From: Tenacibaculum gallaicum
Lineage (GTDB): Bacteria > Bacteroidota > Bacteroidia > Flavobacteriales > Flavobacteriaceae
NCBI RefSeq assembly: GCF_003387615.1
Contig: NZ_QUNS01000005.1
Coordinates: 106,083 to 170,082 of the forward strand
DNA length: 64,000 bases
Direction of reading: 5' to 3'
The position numbers and the translations under genes were made by a program. Below, piece after piece: positions 9,260-16,617 of this stretch. The notes below the pieces were generated by a model. That model saw nothing but the letters and a program-made list of their open reading frames with translations, had not been told where the DNA came from and did no database searches. The first letter of the stretch is position 1. Each line of letters begins with the position of its first letter.

Positions 9260-10156
9260 TTATATTTTTTTTATTACTTTTCTACCATTAAGTTTTGGTA
9301 AAACAAACATATCTCCTATGATTTTATTGTACTTGTCTGGCTCATACTCTTTTCTTCCATCCGAAGGATAAAAAGTCATTTCACCAAAAACTATTTTATC
9401 ACGTATCGAATAAAAATCAACTCTTACAAATGGAAATTTATCTGCTAATTTTTCAGATAACTCAATCATTTTCTCAAAGGTTTCTGGTTTTTTTACCTCT
9501 TCTGTTATTCTATTTATTTCAGGCATTTTATTGAATGGAAGTTGTTTAAAATCTACATTAAAATTAGCAATTTTAAGTAGTTCTGCTCTGTCATAATGAA
9601 CCTCCATAAACTTGACCTTTCCATCAAAGCAATAAAATTTATAATCTGTTAAAGAACCGCGTTCTTCATCTTCTATAAATTTTTCAGCAATTAATCTTGG
9701 AGCTACATCTTTATACGCCCATTCTTGACCTGCTCTGTAGTATTGATTAGTTGACTGCCACTTTTTAATTGTTTTTTTTACCTTTTTTAAATCTAATTTA
9801 GATTTATCACGGCATAAAATATTGTAGCTACTAGCATGAACAGCTTTTAAAACAAACTCGTTAGGTAGCTTATCAAAATCTATTTCAGAAAAAGACTTAT
9901 AAACACCATACAATTCATTTAAGTATTCATCACCTATTTTTTCTTTAACATACTCTCTTACCGCATATTTATCAACTAATTGGTTTAATATTTTAGGACG
10001 ATAATAAAGTTTATACCATTGAAGCTTTTCGTTAAACTCTATAGGGTTTTCTAAATTTAATTTTTTCCCTGTAAAATACTCGTATAAATAGGGTAAAAAG
10101 ACCTTTTCTGGCAAAAAGGTCATTTTTTTCAAAAACCGTAAAACAAATCTATTCAT
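9260..10156 (-). CDS. TupA-like ATP-grasp protein (copy A)
   Basis: Cytoplasmic ATP-grasp ligase-like protein of 298 residues of the TupA-like family, whose members amidate or ligate groups onto teichuronopeptides and capsule sugars. Readable family features are NPIEFNEKLQWYKLYY, the VDKYAVREYVKEKIG helix, FVLKAVHASSYNILCRDK in the nucleotide-binding loop, and DYKFYCFDGKVKF with VRVDFYSIRDKIVFGEMTFYPSDG at the metal and ATP site near residues 245-267. It is a close paralogue of the gene immediately upstream. It precedes the Stealth gene by 13 bases. Substrate unknown. Confidence 0.82.
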   Translation of the reverse strand: MNRFVLRFLKKMTFLPEKVFLPYLYEYFTGKKLNLENPIEFNEKLQWYKLYYRPKILNQLVDKYAVREYVKEKIGDEYLNELYGVYKSFSEIDFDKLPNEFVLKAVHASSYNILCRDKSKLDLKKVKKTIKKWQSTNQYYRAGQEWAYKDVAPRLIAEKFIEDEERGSLTDYKFYCFDGKVKFMEVHYDRAELLKIANFNVDFKQLPFNKMPEINRITEEVKKPETFEKMIELSEKLADKFPFVRVDFYSIRDKIVFGEMTFYPSDGRKEYEPDKYNKIIGDMFVLPKLNGRKVIKKI

Positions 10157-10211
10157 TCTATATACATCAAATAGTTAAATTGTTTTTTACAAGAGCATAA
10201 GTTAAGTTTTT

Positions 10212-11084
10212 TTATTTTATAACTTTCCTTCCTTTCAAATCAGGTAATTTAATCATATCTCCAATAATTTTATTATACTCTTTAGGGTAAAAATCATCTC
10301 GTCCATCTGTAGGATAAAATGTCATCTCTCCAAAATAAGCTTTACCATCAACCGAATAAAAATCTACCCTTACAAAAGGAAAATCTGCTGCTAATTTTAC
10401 AGCTAACTCTTTTAGTTCTTCAAAATTTGAAGGTTTACTTACAGACTTATGATATTTAATTCTCCATCTAAAAGGACATTCCACCCAATTTAAATCATAG
10501 AAATATTTTCCTACAGAACTTGATTGTGCCACTAAAAACTTAGGTTTTCCACCGAAACAGTAAAACTTATAATCTATCAGGTCTTCTGTTTCTTTATCTT
10601 CTAAGTATTTTTCAGCAATAAGTCTTGGCTTTACATCTTTATATGCCCATTCTTGCCCCGTTCTGTAATATTGATTTGTAGCCTGCCATTTTCTGACAGT
10701 TCGTTTTACTTTTTTTAGGTTTAATTTACTTTTATCTCTACAAATTATATTATAGCTACTTGCGTGAACGGCTTTTAAAACAAACTCGTTAGGTAGCTTA
10801 TCAAAATCTATTTCAGAAAAAGAATTATAAACACCATATAATTCATTCAAATACTGGCTTCCTATTTTTTCAATTACATACTCTCTCACAGCATATTTGT
10901 CAACTAATTGGTTTAATATCTTAGGATGATAAAAAGCCTTTAACCATTGTAATTTTTGGTTAAATTCTACTGGGTTATCTAAATCTAATTTTTTACTTGT
11001 ATAATATTCATACGCCCACGGTAAGTACATTTTTTGAGGTAAAAAAGTTAGCTTTTTTAAAAACCGTAAAACGGATCTGTTCAT
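10212..11084 (-). CDS. TupA-like ATP-grasp protein (copy B)
   Basis: Paralogue of the neighbouring 9260-10156 gene, 290 residues, with the same order of blocks: NPVEFNQKLQWLKAFYH, VDKYAVREYVIEKIG, FVLKAVHASSYNIICRDK and VRVDFYSVDGKAYFGEMTFYPTDG. N-terminal two thirds are nearly the same in both copies, while about residues 165-220, after KFYCF, differ strongly, suggesting tandem duplication followed by divergence of the acceptor-binding part. It follows dapD by nine bases on the same strand, so dapD and the surface-polymer genes may be cotranscribed. Precise substrate unknown. Confidence 0.82.
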   Translation of the reverse strand: MNRSVLRFLKKLTFLPQKMYLPWAYEYYTSKKLDLDNPVEFNQKLQWLKAFYHPKILNQLVDKYAVREYVIEKIGSQYLNELYGVYNSFSEIDFDKLPNEFVLKAVHASSYNIICRDKSKLNLKKVKRTVRKWQATNQYYRTGQEWAYKDVKPRLIAEKYLEDKETEDLIDYKFYCFGGKPKFLVAQSSSVGKYFYDLNWVECPFRWRIKYHKSVSKPSNFEELKELAVKLAADFPFVRVDFYSVDGKAYFGEMTFYPTDGRDDFYPKEYNKIIGDMIKLPDLKGRKVIK

Positions 11085-11093
11085 ATTCTTCTC

Positions 11094-11909
11094 TTAAACC
11101 GCTACATCATACTCTCTAAGAGCATCATTCAACGAAGTTTTCTTGTTTGTACTTTCTTTACGTTTACCTATAATTAAAGCGCAAGGTACTTGATATTCGC
11201 CAGCAGCAAACTTCTTAGTATAACTTCCAGGAATCACAACTGAACGTGCTGGAACTACACCTTTCATTTCAACTGGCTCACCACCTGTAACATCAATAAT
11301 TTTAGTACTCATGGTTAATACTACATTCGCACCTAAAACAGCCTCCTTCTCTACTCTAACTCCTTCAACAACAATACAACGTGAACCGATAAAAGCTCCG
11401 TCTTCAATAATTACGGGTGCTGCTTGTAAAGGCTCTAAAACCCCTCCTATTCCTACTCCACCAGATAAGTGTACGTTTTTACCTATTTGGGCACAAGAAC
11501 CAACTGTTGCCCAAGTATCTACCATCGTTCCTTCATCTACATACGCTCCAATATTTACATAACTAGGCATTAAAATAGTTCCTGCTGAAATATAGGCCCC
11601 GTGACGTGCTACTGCATTTGGTACTACACGAATTCCTTTTGCTTCATAACCTCTTTTTAATGGAATTTTATCGTGGTACTCAAAAATACCAGCCTCTAAT
11701 GTTTCCATTTTTTGGATTGGGAAATATAACACTACTGCTTTCTTTACCCACTCATTTACCTGCCATCCATTGTCAGTTGGCTCAGCAACACGTAAATCTC
11801 CTGCATCTAATAAATCTACTACTTTTCTAATAGCATTAATCGTAGTTTCTTCTTGTAACAACTCGCGGTTATCCCACGCTTTTTCTATAATTGATTGTAA
11901 TTCTGTCAT
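11094..11909 (-). CDS. dapD: 2,3,4,5-tetrahydropyridine-2,6-dicarboxylate N-succinyltransferase
   Basis: Succinyl-CoA-dependent step of lysine and diaminopimelate synthesis. The start ATG at 11909 (MTELQSIIEKAWDNRE) gives 271 residues, close to the ~274 of characterised DapD; a longer frame reaching 11969 adds only 20 non-conserved residues and is not used. The left-handed beta-helix is evident from hexapeptide repeats from AVARHGAYISAGTILMPSY through GIGGVLEPLQ to VEKEAVLGANVVL. The divergent neighbour ruvX begins about 120 bases away. Confident assignment. Confidence 0.93.
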   Translation of the reverse strand: MTELQSIIEKAWDNRELLQEETTINAIRKVVDLLDAGDLRVAEPTDNGWQVNEWVKKAVVLYFPIQKMETLEAGIFEYHDKIPLKRGYEAKGIRVVPNAVARHGAYISAGTILMPSYVNIGAYVDEGTMVDTWATVGSCAQIGKNVHLSGGVGIGGVLEPLQAAPVIIEDGAFIGSRCIVVEGVRVEKEAVLGANVVLTMSTKIIDVTGGEPVEMKGVVPARSVVIPGSYTKKFAAGEYQVPCALIIGKRKESTNKKTSLNDALREYDVAV

Positions 11910-12005
11910 TTTTCTAAATATTTTCAGCAAAAATAAAACTGCTTTCCATAATACACCGCGAAGATACATTTTTTAAACAGATATTTCTTCCTTGTTTAAT
12001 TTAGC

Positions 12006-12013
12006 TACCTTTG
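12006..12013 (+). promoter_or_regulatory. -7 box for ruvX
   Basis: TACCTTTG matches TAnnTTTG, 15 bases before the ATG at 12028. Its closeness to the start leaves a very short leader and supports that start over an upstream in-frame one at 11992. Confidence 0.5.
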
Positions 12014-12027
12014 CAAAAACTTATAGA

Positions 12028-12438
12028 ATGGGCAGAATAGTAGCCATAGATTTTGGAAAAAAAAGAACAGGAATTGCGGTAACCGATGAGCTTCAAATTA
12101 TTGCCTCAGGATTAACAACTGTAAACACCTCTGAACTTACCGCATTTTTAAAAGACTATACACAAAAAGAAAATGTAGAGCTCTTTTTAGTAGGAAAACC
12201 AAAGCAGATGGATAATTCTGATAGTGAAAGTGAAGTACTCATAACTCCTTTTCTTCAAAAGCTTGAAAAAACTATTCCTTCTATCCCTATAAAGCGTGTA
12301 GATGAGCGTTTTACCTCTAAAATGGCTTTTCAAACTATGATTGATAGCGGTTTGAAGAAAAAACAACGTCAAAATAAAGCTTTGGTAGACGAAATAAGTG
12401 CGACAATCATCTTACAATCGTATTTATACAACAAATAA
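12028..12438 (+). CDS. ruvX: Holliday junction resolvase-like nuclease RuvX/YqgF
   Basis: RNase H-fold nuclease of the YqgF family, linked to pre-16S rRNA 5'-end processing and also annotated as a putative Holliday junction resolvase. With the ATG at 12028 it has 136 residues, the family's usual size. The first strand AIDFGKKRTGIAVTD carries the first catalytic Asp and the glycine-rich turn; VDERFTS and the C-terminal VDEISATIILQSYL hold the remaining acidic residues. The start is set by alignment of the MGRIVAIDFG N-terminus and by the -7 box at 12006. It is followed after 54 bases by def. Confidence 0.88.
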   Translation: MGRIVAIDFGKKRTGIAVTDELQIIASGLTTVNTSELTAFLKDYTQKENVELFLVGKPKQMDNSDSESEVLITPFLQKLEKTIPSIPIKRVDERFTSKMAFQTMIDSGLKKKQRQNKALVDEISATIILQSYLYNK

Positions 12439-12471
12439 TTTTCTACCAAAAGCATTCTTTGTATTTTTGCG

Positions 12472-12479
12472 TTCCTTAA
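12472..12479 (+). promoter_or_regulatory. -7 box for def
   Basis: TATTTTTG matches TAnnTTTG, 13 bases before the def start codon. No convincing -33 TTG is present. Confidence 0.4.
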
Positions 12480-12492
12480 AATTAAAAAGTAA

Positions 12493-13077
12493 ATGATTTT
12501 ACCCATTGTAGCATACGGTGATCCCGTTTTACGTAAAGTAGGCAAAGAAATCGATAAAGACTATCCGCAGTTAGAAAAACTAATTGCCGATATGAAAGAA
12601 ACTATGTACAATGCTAACGGACTTGGTTTAGCAGCTCCTCAAATAGGAAAAGACATTCGTTTGTTTATTATTGATGCTTCTCCTTTTGCAGAAGATGACG
12701 ATTTAAGTGAAGAGGAAAAAGAAGTTTTTAAAAACTTTAATCGCGTATTTATCAATGCTAAAATCATTGAAGAAGAAGGTGAAGAATGGGCTTTTAACGA
12801 AGGATGTTTAAGTATTCCTACCGTTAATGAAGATGTTTTTCGTCAAGAAAAAGTTACTATTGAATACCAAGACGAAAACTTTGAAAAACACACAGAAACG
12901 CTAAGCGGATTACCTGCACGTGTTTTTCAGCATGAATACGATCATATTGAAGGAGTTTTGTTTACTGACAAACTTTCTTCTTTAAAGAAACGATTAATTA
13001 AAAAGAAACTAGACAATATTTCAAAAGGAAAAGTAAACGCAGGATATCGCATGCGTTTTCCTAATGCTAAAAGATAA
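12493..13077 (+). CDS. def: Peptide deformylase
   Basis: Removes the N-formyl group from nascent proteins. The three family motifs are intact: GLGLAAPQIG (43-52), EGCLSIP with the metal ligand Cys105, and QHEYDH with ligands His147 and His151 and the catalytic Glu148. Length is 194 residues. An acidic insertion at about 65-82 (EDDDLSEEEKEVF) between the first two motifs is common in Bacteroidetes deformylases. It is followed 26 bases later by a DUF5606 gene and then mazG on the same strand, likely one operon. Confidence 0.95.
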   Translation: MILPIVAYGDPVLRKVGKEIDKDYPQLEKLIADMKETMYNANGLGLAAPQIGKDIRLFIIDASPFAEDDDLSEEEKEVFKNFNRVFINAKIIEEEGEEWAFNEGCLSIPTVNEDVFRQEKVTIEYQDENFEKHTETLSGLPARVFQHEYDHIEGVLFTDKLSSLKKRLIKKKLDNISKGKVNAGYRMRFPNAKR

Positions 13078-13103
13078 TAGTTATACACTAAAAACATTAA
13101 GAC

Positions 13104-13526
13104 ATGGAATTTAACAAAATTATATCGGTAACAGGCAAGCCAGGTTTGTATGAAATCTTATCACAAACTAAAACAGGAGTTATCGTAAAATCTATTGTTG
13201 ATGGTAAACGTTTTCCTATTACTGCTACACATAACGTAAGCTTATTAGAAAACATCGCAATTTACACCTATGAAGAAGAAGTGCCTTTAGCTCAAGTACT
13301 TAAAAATATTGCTGATAAAGAAGAAGGTAAAGAAGCAATTTCTCACAAAGAAAGTGCGAATAAATTAACTACTTATTTTAGCGAAGTATTACCTGATTAT
13401 GACGAAGAGCGTGTATATGCTTCAAACATTAAAAAAGTAATTCAGTGGTACAATATCTTAGCGAAAGCTAGTTTTGACTTTAGTACATTAATTGAAGCTG
13501 AAGAAACAACTACAGAAGAAGCTTAA
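13104..13526 (+). CDS. DUF5606 domain protein
   Basis: Protein of 140 residues belonging to a Bacteroidetes-specific family (DUF5606) of unknown function. The N-terminal half (ISVTGKPGLYEILSQTKTGVIVKSIVDGKR) looks like a small beta-barrel, and the C-terminal half contains YNILAKASFDF followed by an acidic tail. No signal peptide or membrane segment is seen, so it is probably cytoplasmic. It is placed between def and mazG with spacings of 26 and 3 bases, an arrangement I recall as typical for the family. Confidence 0.75.
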   Translation: MEFNKIISVTGKPGLYEILSQTKTGVIVKSIVDGKRFPITATHNVSLLENIAIYTYEEEVPLAQVLKNIADKEEGKEAISHKESANKLTTYFSEVLPDYDEERVYASNIKKVIQWYNILAKASFDFSTLIEAEETTTEEA

Positions 13527-13529
13527 ATC

Positions 13530-14309
13530 GTGAATACTCGTAAGCAACAGTTAACCGCCTTTAATCGTTTGTTAGACATCATGGATGACCTTCGTGAGAA
13601 ATGTCCGTGGGACAAAAAACAAACCTTAGAAAGTCTACGTCACTTAACTATTGAAGAAACCTACGAGTTAGCAGATGCTATTTTAGACAACGATTTACAA
13701 GAAATAAAAAAAGAACTAGGCGATGTGCTTTTGCACATCGTCTTTTATGCTAAAATAGGTAGCGAAAAACAAGCTTTTGACATTGCTGACGTTGCCAATG
13801 CTATCTCAGACAAACTCATCGACCGTCATCCGCATATTTATGGCGATGTAGTTGTTGAAAACGAAGAAGACGTTAAGAAAAACTGGGAAAAGCTCAAACT
13901 AAAAGAAGGTAATAAATCGGTTTTAGAAGGCGTTCCTAAAAGTTTACCTGCAGTAGTAAAAGCCAATCGTATTCAAGATAAAGTTGCAGGTGTAGGTTTT
14001 GATTGGGAAGAACCCCATCAAGTGTGGGAAAAAGTTCAAGAAGAGCTTTCTGAGTTGAACGACGAAATCAAAAACAACAATCAAGAGCAAATAGAAAAAG
14101 AATTTGGAGACGTTTTGTTCTCCATGATTAACTACGCGCGATTTATTGGTGTAAACCCTGAAAACGCACTGGAAAAAACCAATAAAAAATTCATCAATCG
14201 CTTTCAGTATTTAGAAGAAGCTGCTAAAAAAGAAGGCAAGCAACTTTCTGACATGACCCTCGCTGAAATGGATGTGCATTGGGAAAATTCAAAGAAATTT
14301 TTCAAATAA
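13530..14309 (+). CDS. mazG: Nucleoside triphosphate pyrophosphohydrolase MazG
   Basis: Hydrolyses NTPs to NMP and pyrophosphate, cleaning the nucleotide pool and moderating the stringent response. At 259 residues it has the two tandem MazG domains of the E. coli type: first domain with CPWDKKQTLESL, the metal-binding TIEETYEL and KKELGDVLLHIVF, second with WEKVQEELSELNDEI and EKEFGDVLFSMINYARF. The start is a GTG three bases after the DUF5606 stop. The last ~30 bases of the gene are the first unit of a 37-bp tandem repeat continuing past the stop codon. Confidence 0.92.
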   Translation: MNTRKQQLTAFNRLLDIMDDLREKCPWDKKQTLESLRHLTIEETYELADAILDNDLQEIKKELGDVLLHIVFYAKIGSEKQAFDIADVANAISDKLIDRHPHIYGDVVVENEEDVKKNWEKLKLKEGNKSVLEGVPKSLPAVVKANRIQDKVAGVGFDWEEPHQVWEKVQEELSELNDEIKNNNQEQIEKEFGDVLFSMINYARFIGVNPENALEKTNKKFINRFQYLEEAAKKEGKQLSDMTLAEMDVHWENSKKFFK

Positions 14310-14391
14310 ACTTAATTGGGAAAATTCAAAGGAATTTTTCAAATAAACTTAATTGGGAGAATTCAAAAGAATTTTTCAAATAATCGACTAC
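14278..14391 (+). repeat. 37-bp tandem repeat extending from the mazG 3' end
   Basis: Three units with period 37, beginning with GGGAAAATTC or GGGAGAATTC at 14281, 14318 and 14355. The first unit contains the mazG C-terminal codons and stop; the other two are non-coding, carry one to three substitutions each and also end in an in-phase-looking TAAA/TAAT. Confidence 0.85.
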
Positions 14392-15205
14392 CGTCATTCC
14401 GAATAAAATGAGGAATCTTTCTCTATAGAATCACAATATCATTTAAAGTTATAAACATACGATTATAAGATTTCTCAGTTGTACCTCCTTCGAAATGACA
14501 ACTTGTAACCGTCATTCCGAACGCGAGAGAGGAATCTCACTCAATAAAGTTCCAAATACTCTTATTGAATACTCCTGACACACTTTATTGAATACTCCCT
14601 TGAATAGTCTCTCAGCGTGACGCGCTGAACGATCCTCAACGCAACGAAACCATCAGCGTGACGCGTTGAACAATCCTCAACACAACGAAACCATCAGCGT
14701 GACGCGCTGAACGATCCTCAACACAACGAAACCATCAGCGAAGCTCGCTGAACGATCCTCAACACAACGAAACCATCAGCGTGACGCGCTGAACAATCCT
14801 CAACACAACGAAACCGTCATTCCGAACGTGAGAGAGGAATCTCACACAATGAGACTCTAAATACTCTTTAGAATTACAAACATTCTATTATAAGATGTAA
14901 CTCTCCTGAACCCAGAGTTTTCTCACACTTCGCTATCGCTTGGTTCGAAATGACAAATTGTAACCGTCATTCCGAACGCAAGAGAGGAATCTCAATCAAT
15001 GAATCTCCAAATAACCTTTAAAATTACAAATACTCAACTATAAGATTTCTCACACTTCACTATCGCTTGGTTCGAAATGACAAATTGTAACCGTCATTTC
15101 GAACGCGAGAGAGGAATCTCGCTCAATGAAGTTCCAAGTACTTTTTAAAGTCACAAACACTCTATTATAAGATTTCTCAGTCGTACCTTCTTCGAAATGA
15201 CAAAT
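14391..15205. repeat. Array of REP-like ~120-150-bp units with inserted 41-bp array
   Basis: A 0.9-kb region without genes. Units start with CCGTCATT(C/T)CGAA at 14391, 14509, 14814, 14964 and 15091, run through GAGAGAGGAATCTC and an A+T-rich middle, and end with CTTCGAAATGACAA. The start and end are complementary (TCATTTCGAA with TTCGAAATGA), so each unit can form a long hairpin. The second unit lacks its 3' half, and the 41-bp array lies at that point. Related half-units recur near 47640-47790 and 55260-55380. Confidence 0.8.
14613..14817. repeat. Five 41-bp tandem units each carrying a 6-bp hairpin
   Basis: Units begin at 14613, 14654, 14695, 14736 and 14777. Each starts with a 15-base hairpin (CAGCGTGACGCGCTG in most units) followed by a linker containing ATCCTCAAC and AACGAAACCAT. 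Unit 4 has CAGCGAAGCTCGCTG, in which the sixth pair changes from T-G to A-T, and unit 2 changes one C to T, giving G-T; pairing is kept in all five. Confidence 0.85.
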
Positions 15206-15221
15206 TTTGTATTTTTACTCT

Positions 15222-15953
15222 ATGGATATAATCATCATCACCGGAGGAAGTAAAGGAATCGGTAAAGCCTTAGCCGAAAAATACGCACAAGAAAACTATA
15301 GAGTGTACTCACTATCTAGAAGCATTTTGGATTTGGAAAATGTAGTACAGCTTTCTGTAGATTTATCTGATACCAAAGCCACACACAACACGTTTAAAAT
15401 GTTATTAGACGAAATTCAGAAATTGGAGGTTTCATCGATTACCTTGGTGAATAATGCGGGAAGACTCGGTACCATAGCAAACCTAGAAAATATTCCTTCG
15501 GAAGATATTGCCAAAAGTATTCAACTCAACACCACTACTCCACTGATTTTATCCAGTTTGTTTATCAAAGCCACACAACAGTTAACCTGTAAAAAACAAA
15601 TAATTAGTATCTCATCTGGAGCAGCCGTAAAACCGTATGAAGGTTGGAGTATTTACTGTACGTCTAAAGCAGCTATTGACATGATGACCAAAACCATTGC
15701 TGCAGAACAAAACGAGCTTGAACATGGAATAAAATGCAATGCTATTTATCCTGGTGTAGTAGATACCAACATGCAAACTGATATTAGAAATACCAATGAA
15801 AAAGATTTTAAAAACGTACAACGCTTTATCGATTTAAAAGAAAACGACCAACTCTATACACCAGAATATGTTGCGGAAATCATTTTTACCATAGACACCC
15901 AAAACAAACTACAAAATGGGGATATTGTTGATATTCGGAATTTTGAAAAATAA
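15222..15953 (+). CDS. Short-chain dehydrogenase/reductase (SDR) family oxidoreductase
   Basis: NAD(P)-dependent oxidoreductase of the classical SDR family, 243 residues from the ATG at 15222 (an upstream frame start at 15207 adds residues before the first beta strand and is unlikely). Rossmann glycine motif TGGSKGIG is at 7-14, NNAG at 77-80, and the catalytic Tyr145-xxx-Lys149 in YCTSK with Ser131/132 upstream. The form resembles sepiapterin/benzil reductase-like SDRs, but substrate cannot be assigned. It starts just after the last REP-like unit, so its promoter lies in or at the edge of the repeat. A degenerate attC-like hairpin follows its stop by about 37 bases. Confidence 0.82.
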   Translation: MDIIIITGGSKGIGKALAEKYAQENYRVYSLSRSILDLENVVQLSVDLSDTKATHNTFKMLLDEIQKLEVSSITLVNNAGRLGTIANLENIPSEDIAKSIQLNTTTPLILSSLFIKATQQLTCKKQIISISSGAAVKPYEGWSIYCTSKAAIDMMTKTIAAEQNELEHGIKCNAIYPGVVDTNMQTDIRNTNEKDFKNVQRFIDLKENDQLYTPEYVAEIIFTIDTQNKLQNGDIVDIRNFEK

Positions 15954-15990
15954 CTTAACTTGATTCCTATCTCAAATTCTACTACCTTTA

Positions 15991-16043
15991 GCTAACGTTG
16001 AATATAAGTCATTGAATGGATTTATATTCTCAATCGAGTTTTA
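15991..16043 (+). other. Degenerate attC-like hairpin (left flank of the peptidase pair)
   Basis: GCTAAC (15991-15996), four bases, then AATATAAGTCAT: nearly the same series as the left arm of the clear attC-like site at 61026 (GCTAAC, four bases, TATATAGCTCAT). TTGAATATAA pairs with TTATATT and CAA 13 bases later. The right-hand GTTA core is degraded. Confidence 0.4.
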
Positions 16044-16061
16044 AAAACCGTGCTTCATAAG

Positions 16062-16607
16062 TTAACTTTTACTCAATTTCAACATCGCTTTTGACACGCT
16101 TAATGTACTTTTATCGTATTCTTCATGACCATAACCATGCTTTTCATTTAATTCATAAAATTCTTTATATATGACAAATGGATTTTGTGATTCACCAACC
16201 CATTTCACTACAATATCTAAAATCTCATTCATAACTGGCTGAAAGGTCATTCTTCCATCAGATTTTCTGATTCCATTATTATCAGACTTACGTTTTCCTG
16301 AATTTAGAAAAATATTTTTCTCATCATAAATGATTTTTCTTACTTCTTTAAACTCTTTCCCTTTTGGCAAATAATCCATCAGTAGTTTACGAATTCCTTT
16401 ATAATAAATGTTATACTTTTCTTCAGGGTTTTCAAACTCTTTCCCTATTAATTCTCGTAATTCATCTATTTCTTCAAGTTTACCTTCTTCAGAATTTATA
16501 GTTAATTGTTTACCTATTTTTTCATTTGCCTGCTGTAAAAGTTCCATTCTTTCCAAATCAGCTTCTGACAGTTCAACTTTTTTCTTAATGTCTTTATCTT
16601 TTGCCAT
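16062..16607 (-). CDS. Hypothetical protein, partner of the HTH-peptidase
   Basis: I do not recognise this 181-residue protein. It is highly charged, with a coiled-coil-like N-terminal region (about residues 8-60, rich in Glu, Leu and Lys), a basic central part (KSGKRKSDNNGIRKSDGR region near 98-118) and a more globular C-terminal third containing VVKWVGES and YKEFYELNEKHGYGHEEYDKS. No signal peptide or membrane helix is seen. It starts ten bases after the stop of the upstream ImmA/IrrE-type peptidase gene, so the two form a tight operon. A substrate, antitoxin or partner of that peptidase is the obvious inference but is not shown by sequence. Confidence 0.7.
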   Translation of the reverse strand: MAKDKDIKKKVELSEADLERMELLQQANEKIGKQLTINSEEGKLEEIDELRELIGKEFENPEEKYNIYYKGIRKLLMDYLPKGKEFKEVRKIIYDEKNIFLNSGKRKSDNNGIRKSDGRMTFQPVMNEILDIVVKWVGESQNPFVIYKEFYELNEKHGYGHEEYDKSTLSVSKAMLKLSKS

Positions 16608-16617
16608 AATAATTATA

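Noticed and set aside
10156..10212. Frameshifted single TupA-like gene
   Set aside because: Both frames are complete, each with its own start, full set of motifs and stop, so it is a tandem duplication rather than a broken gene.
11910..11969. Longer dapD start
   Set aside because: The extra 20 residues are hydrophobic and unlike DapD; the protein from 11909 has the family's length and N-terminus.
14613..14817. CRISPR-like array
   Set aside because: The 41-bp units are tandem without unique spacers, and no cas genes are in the window.
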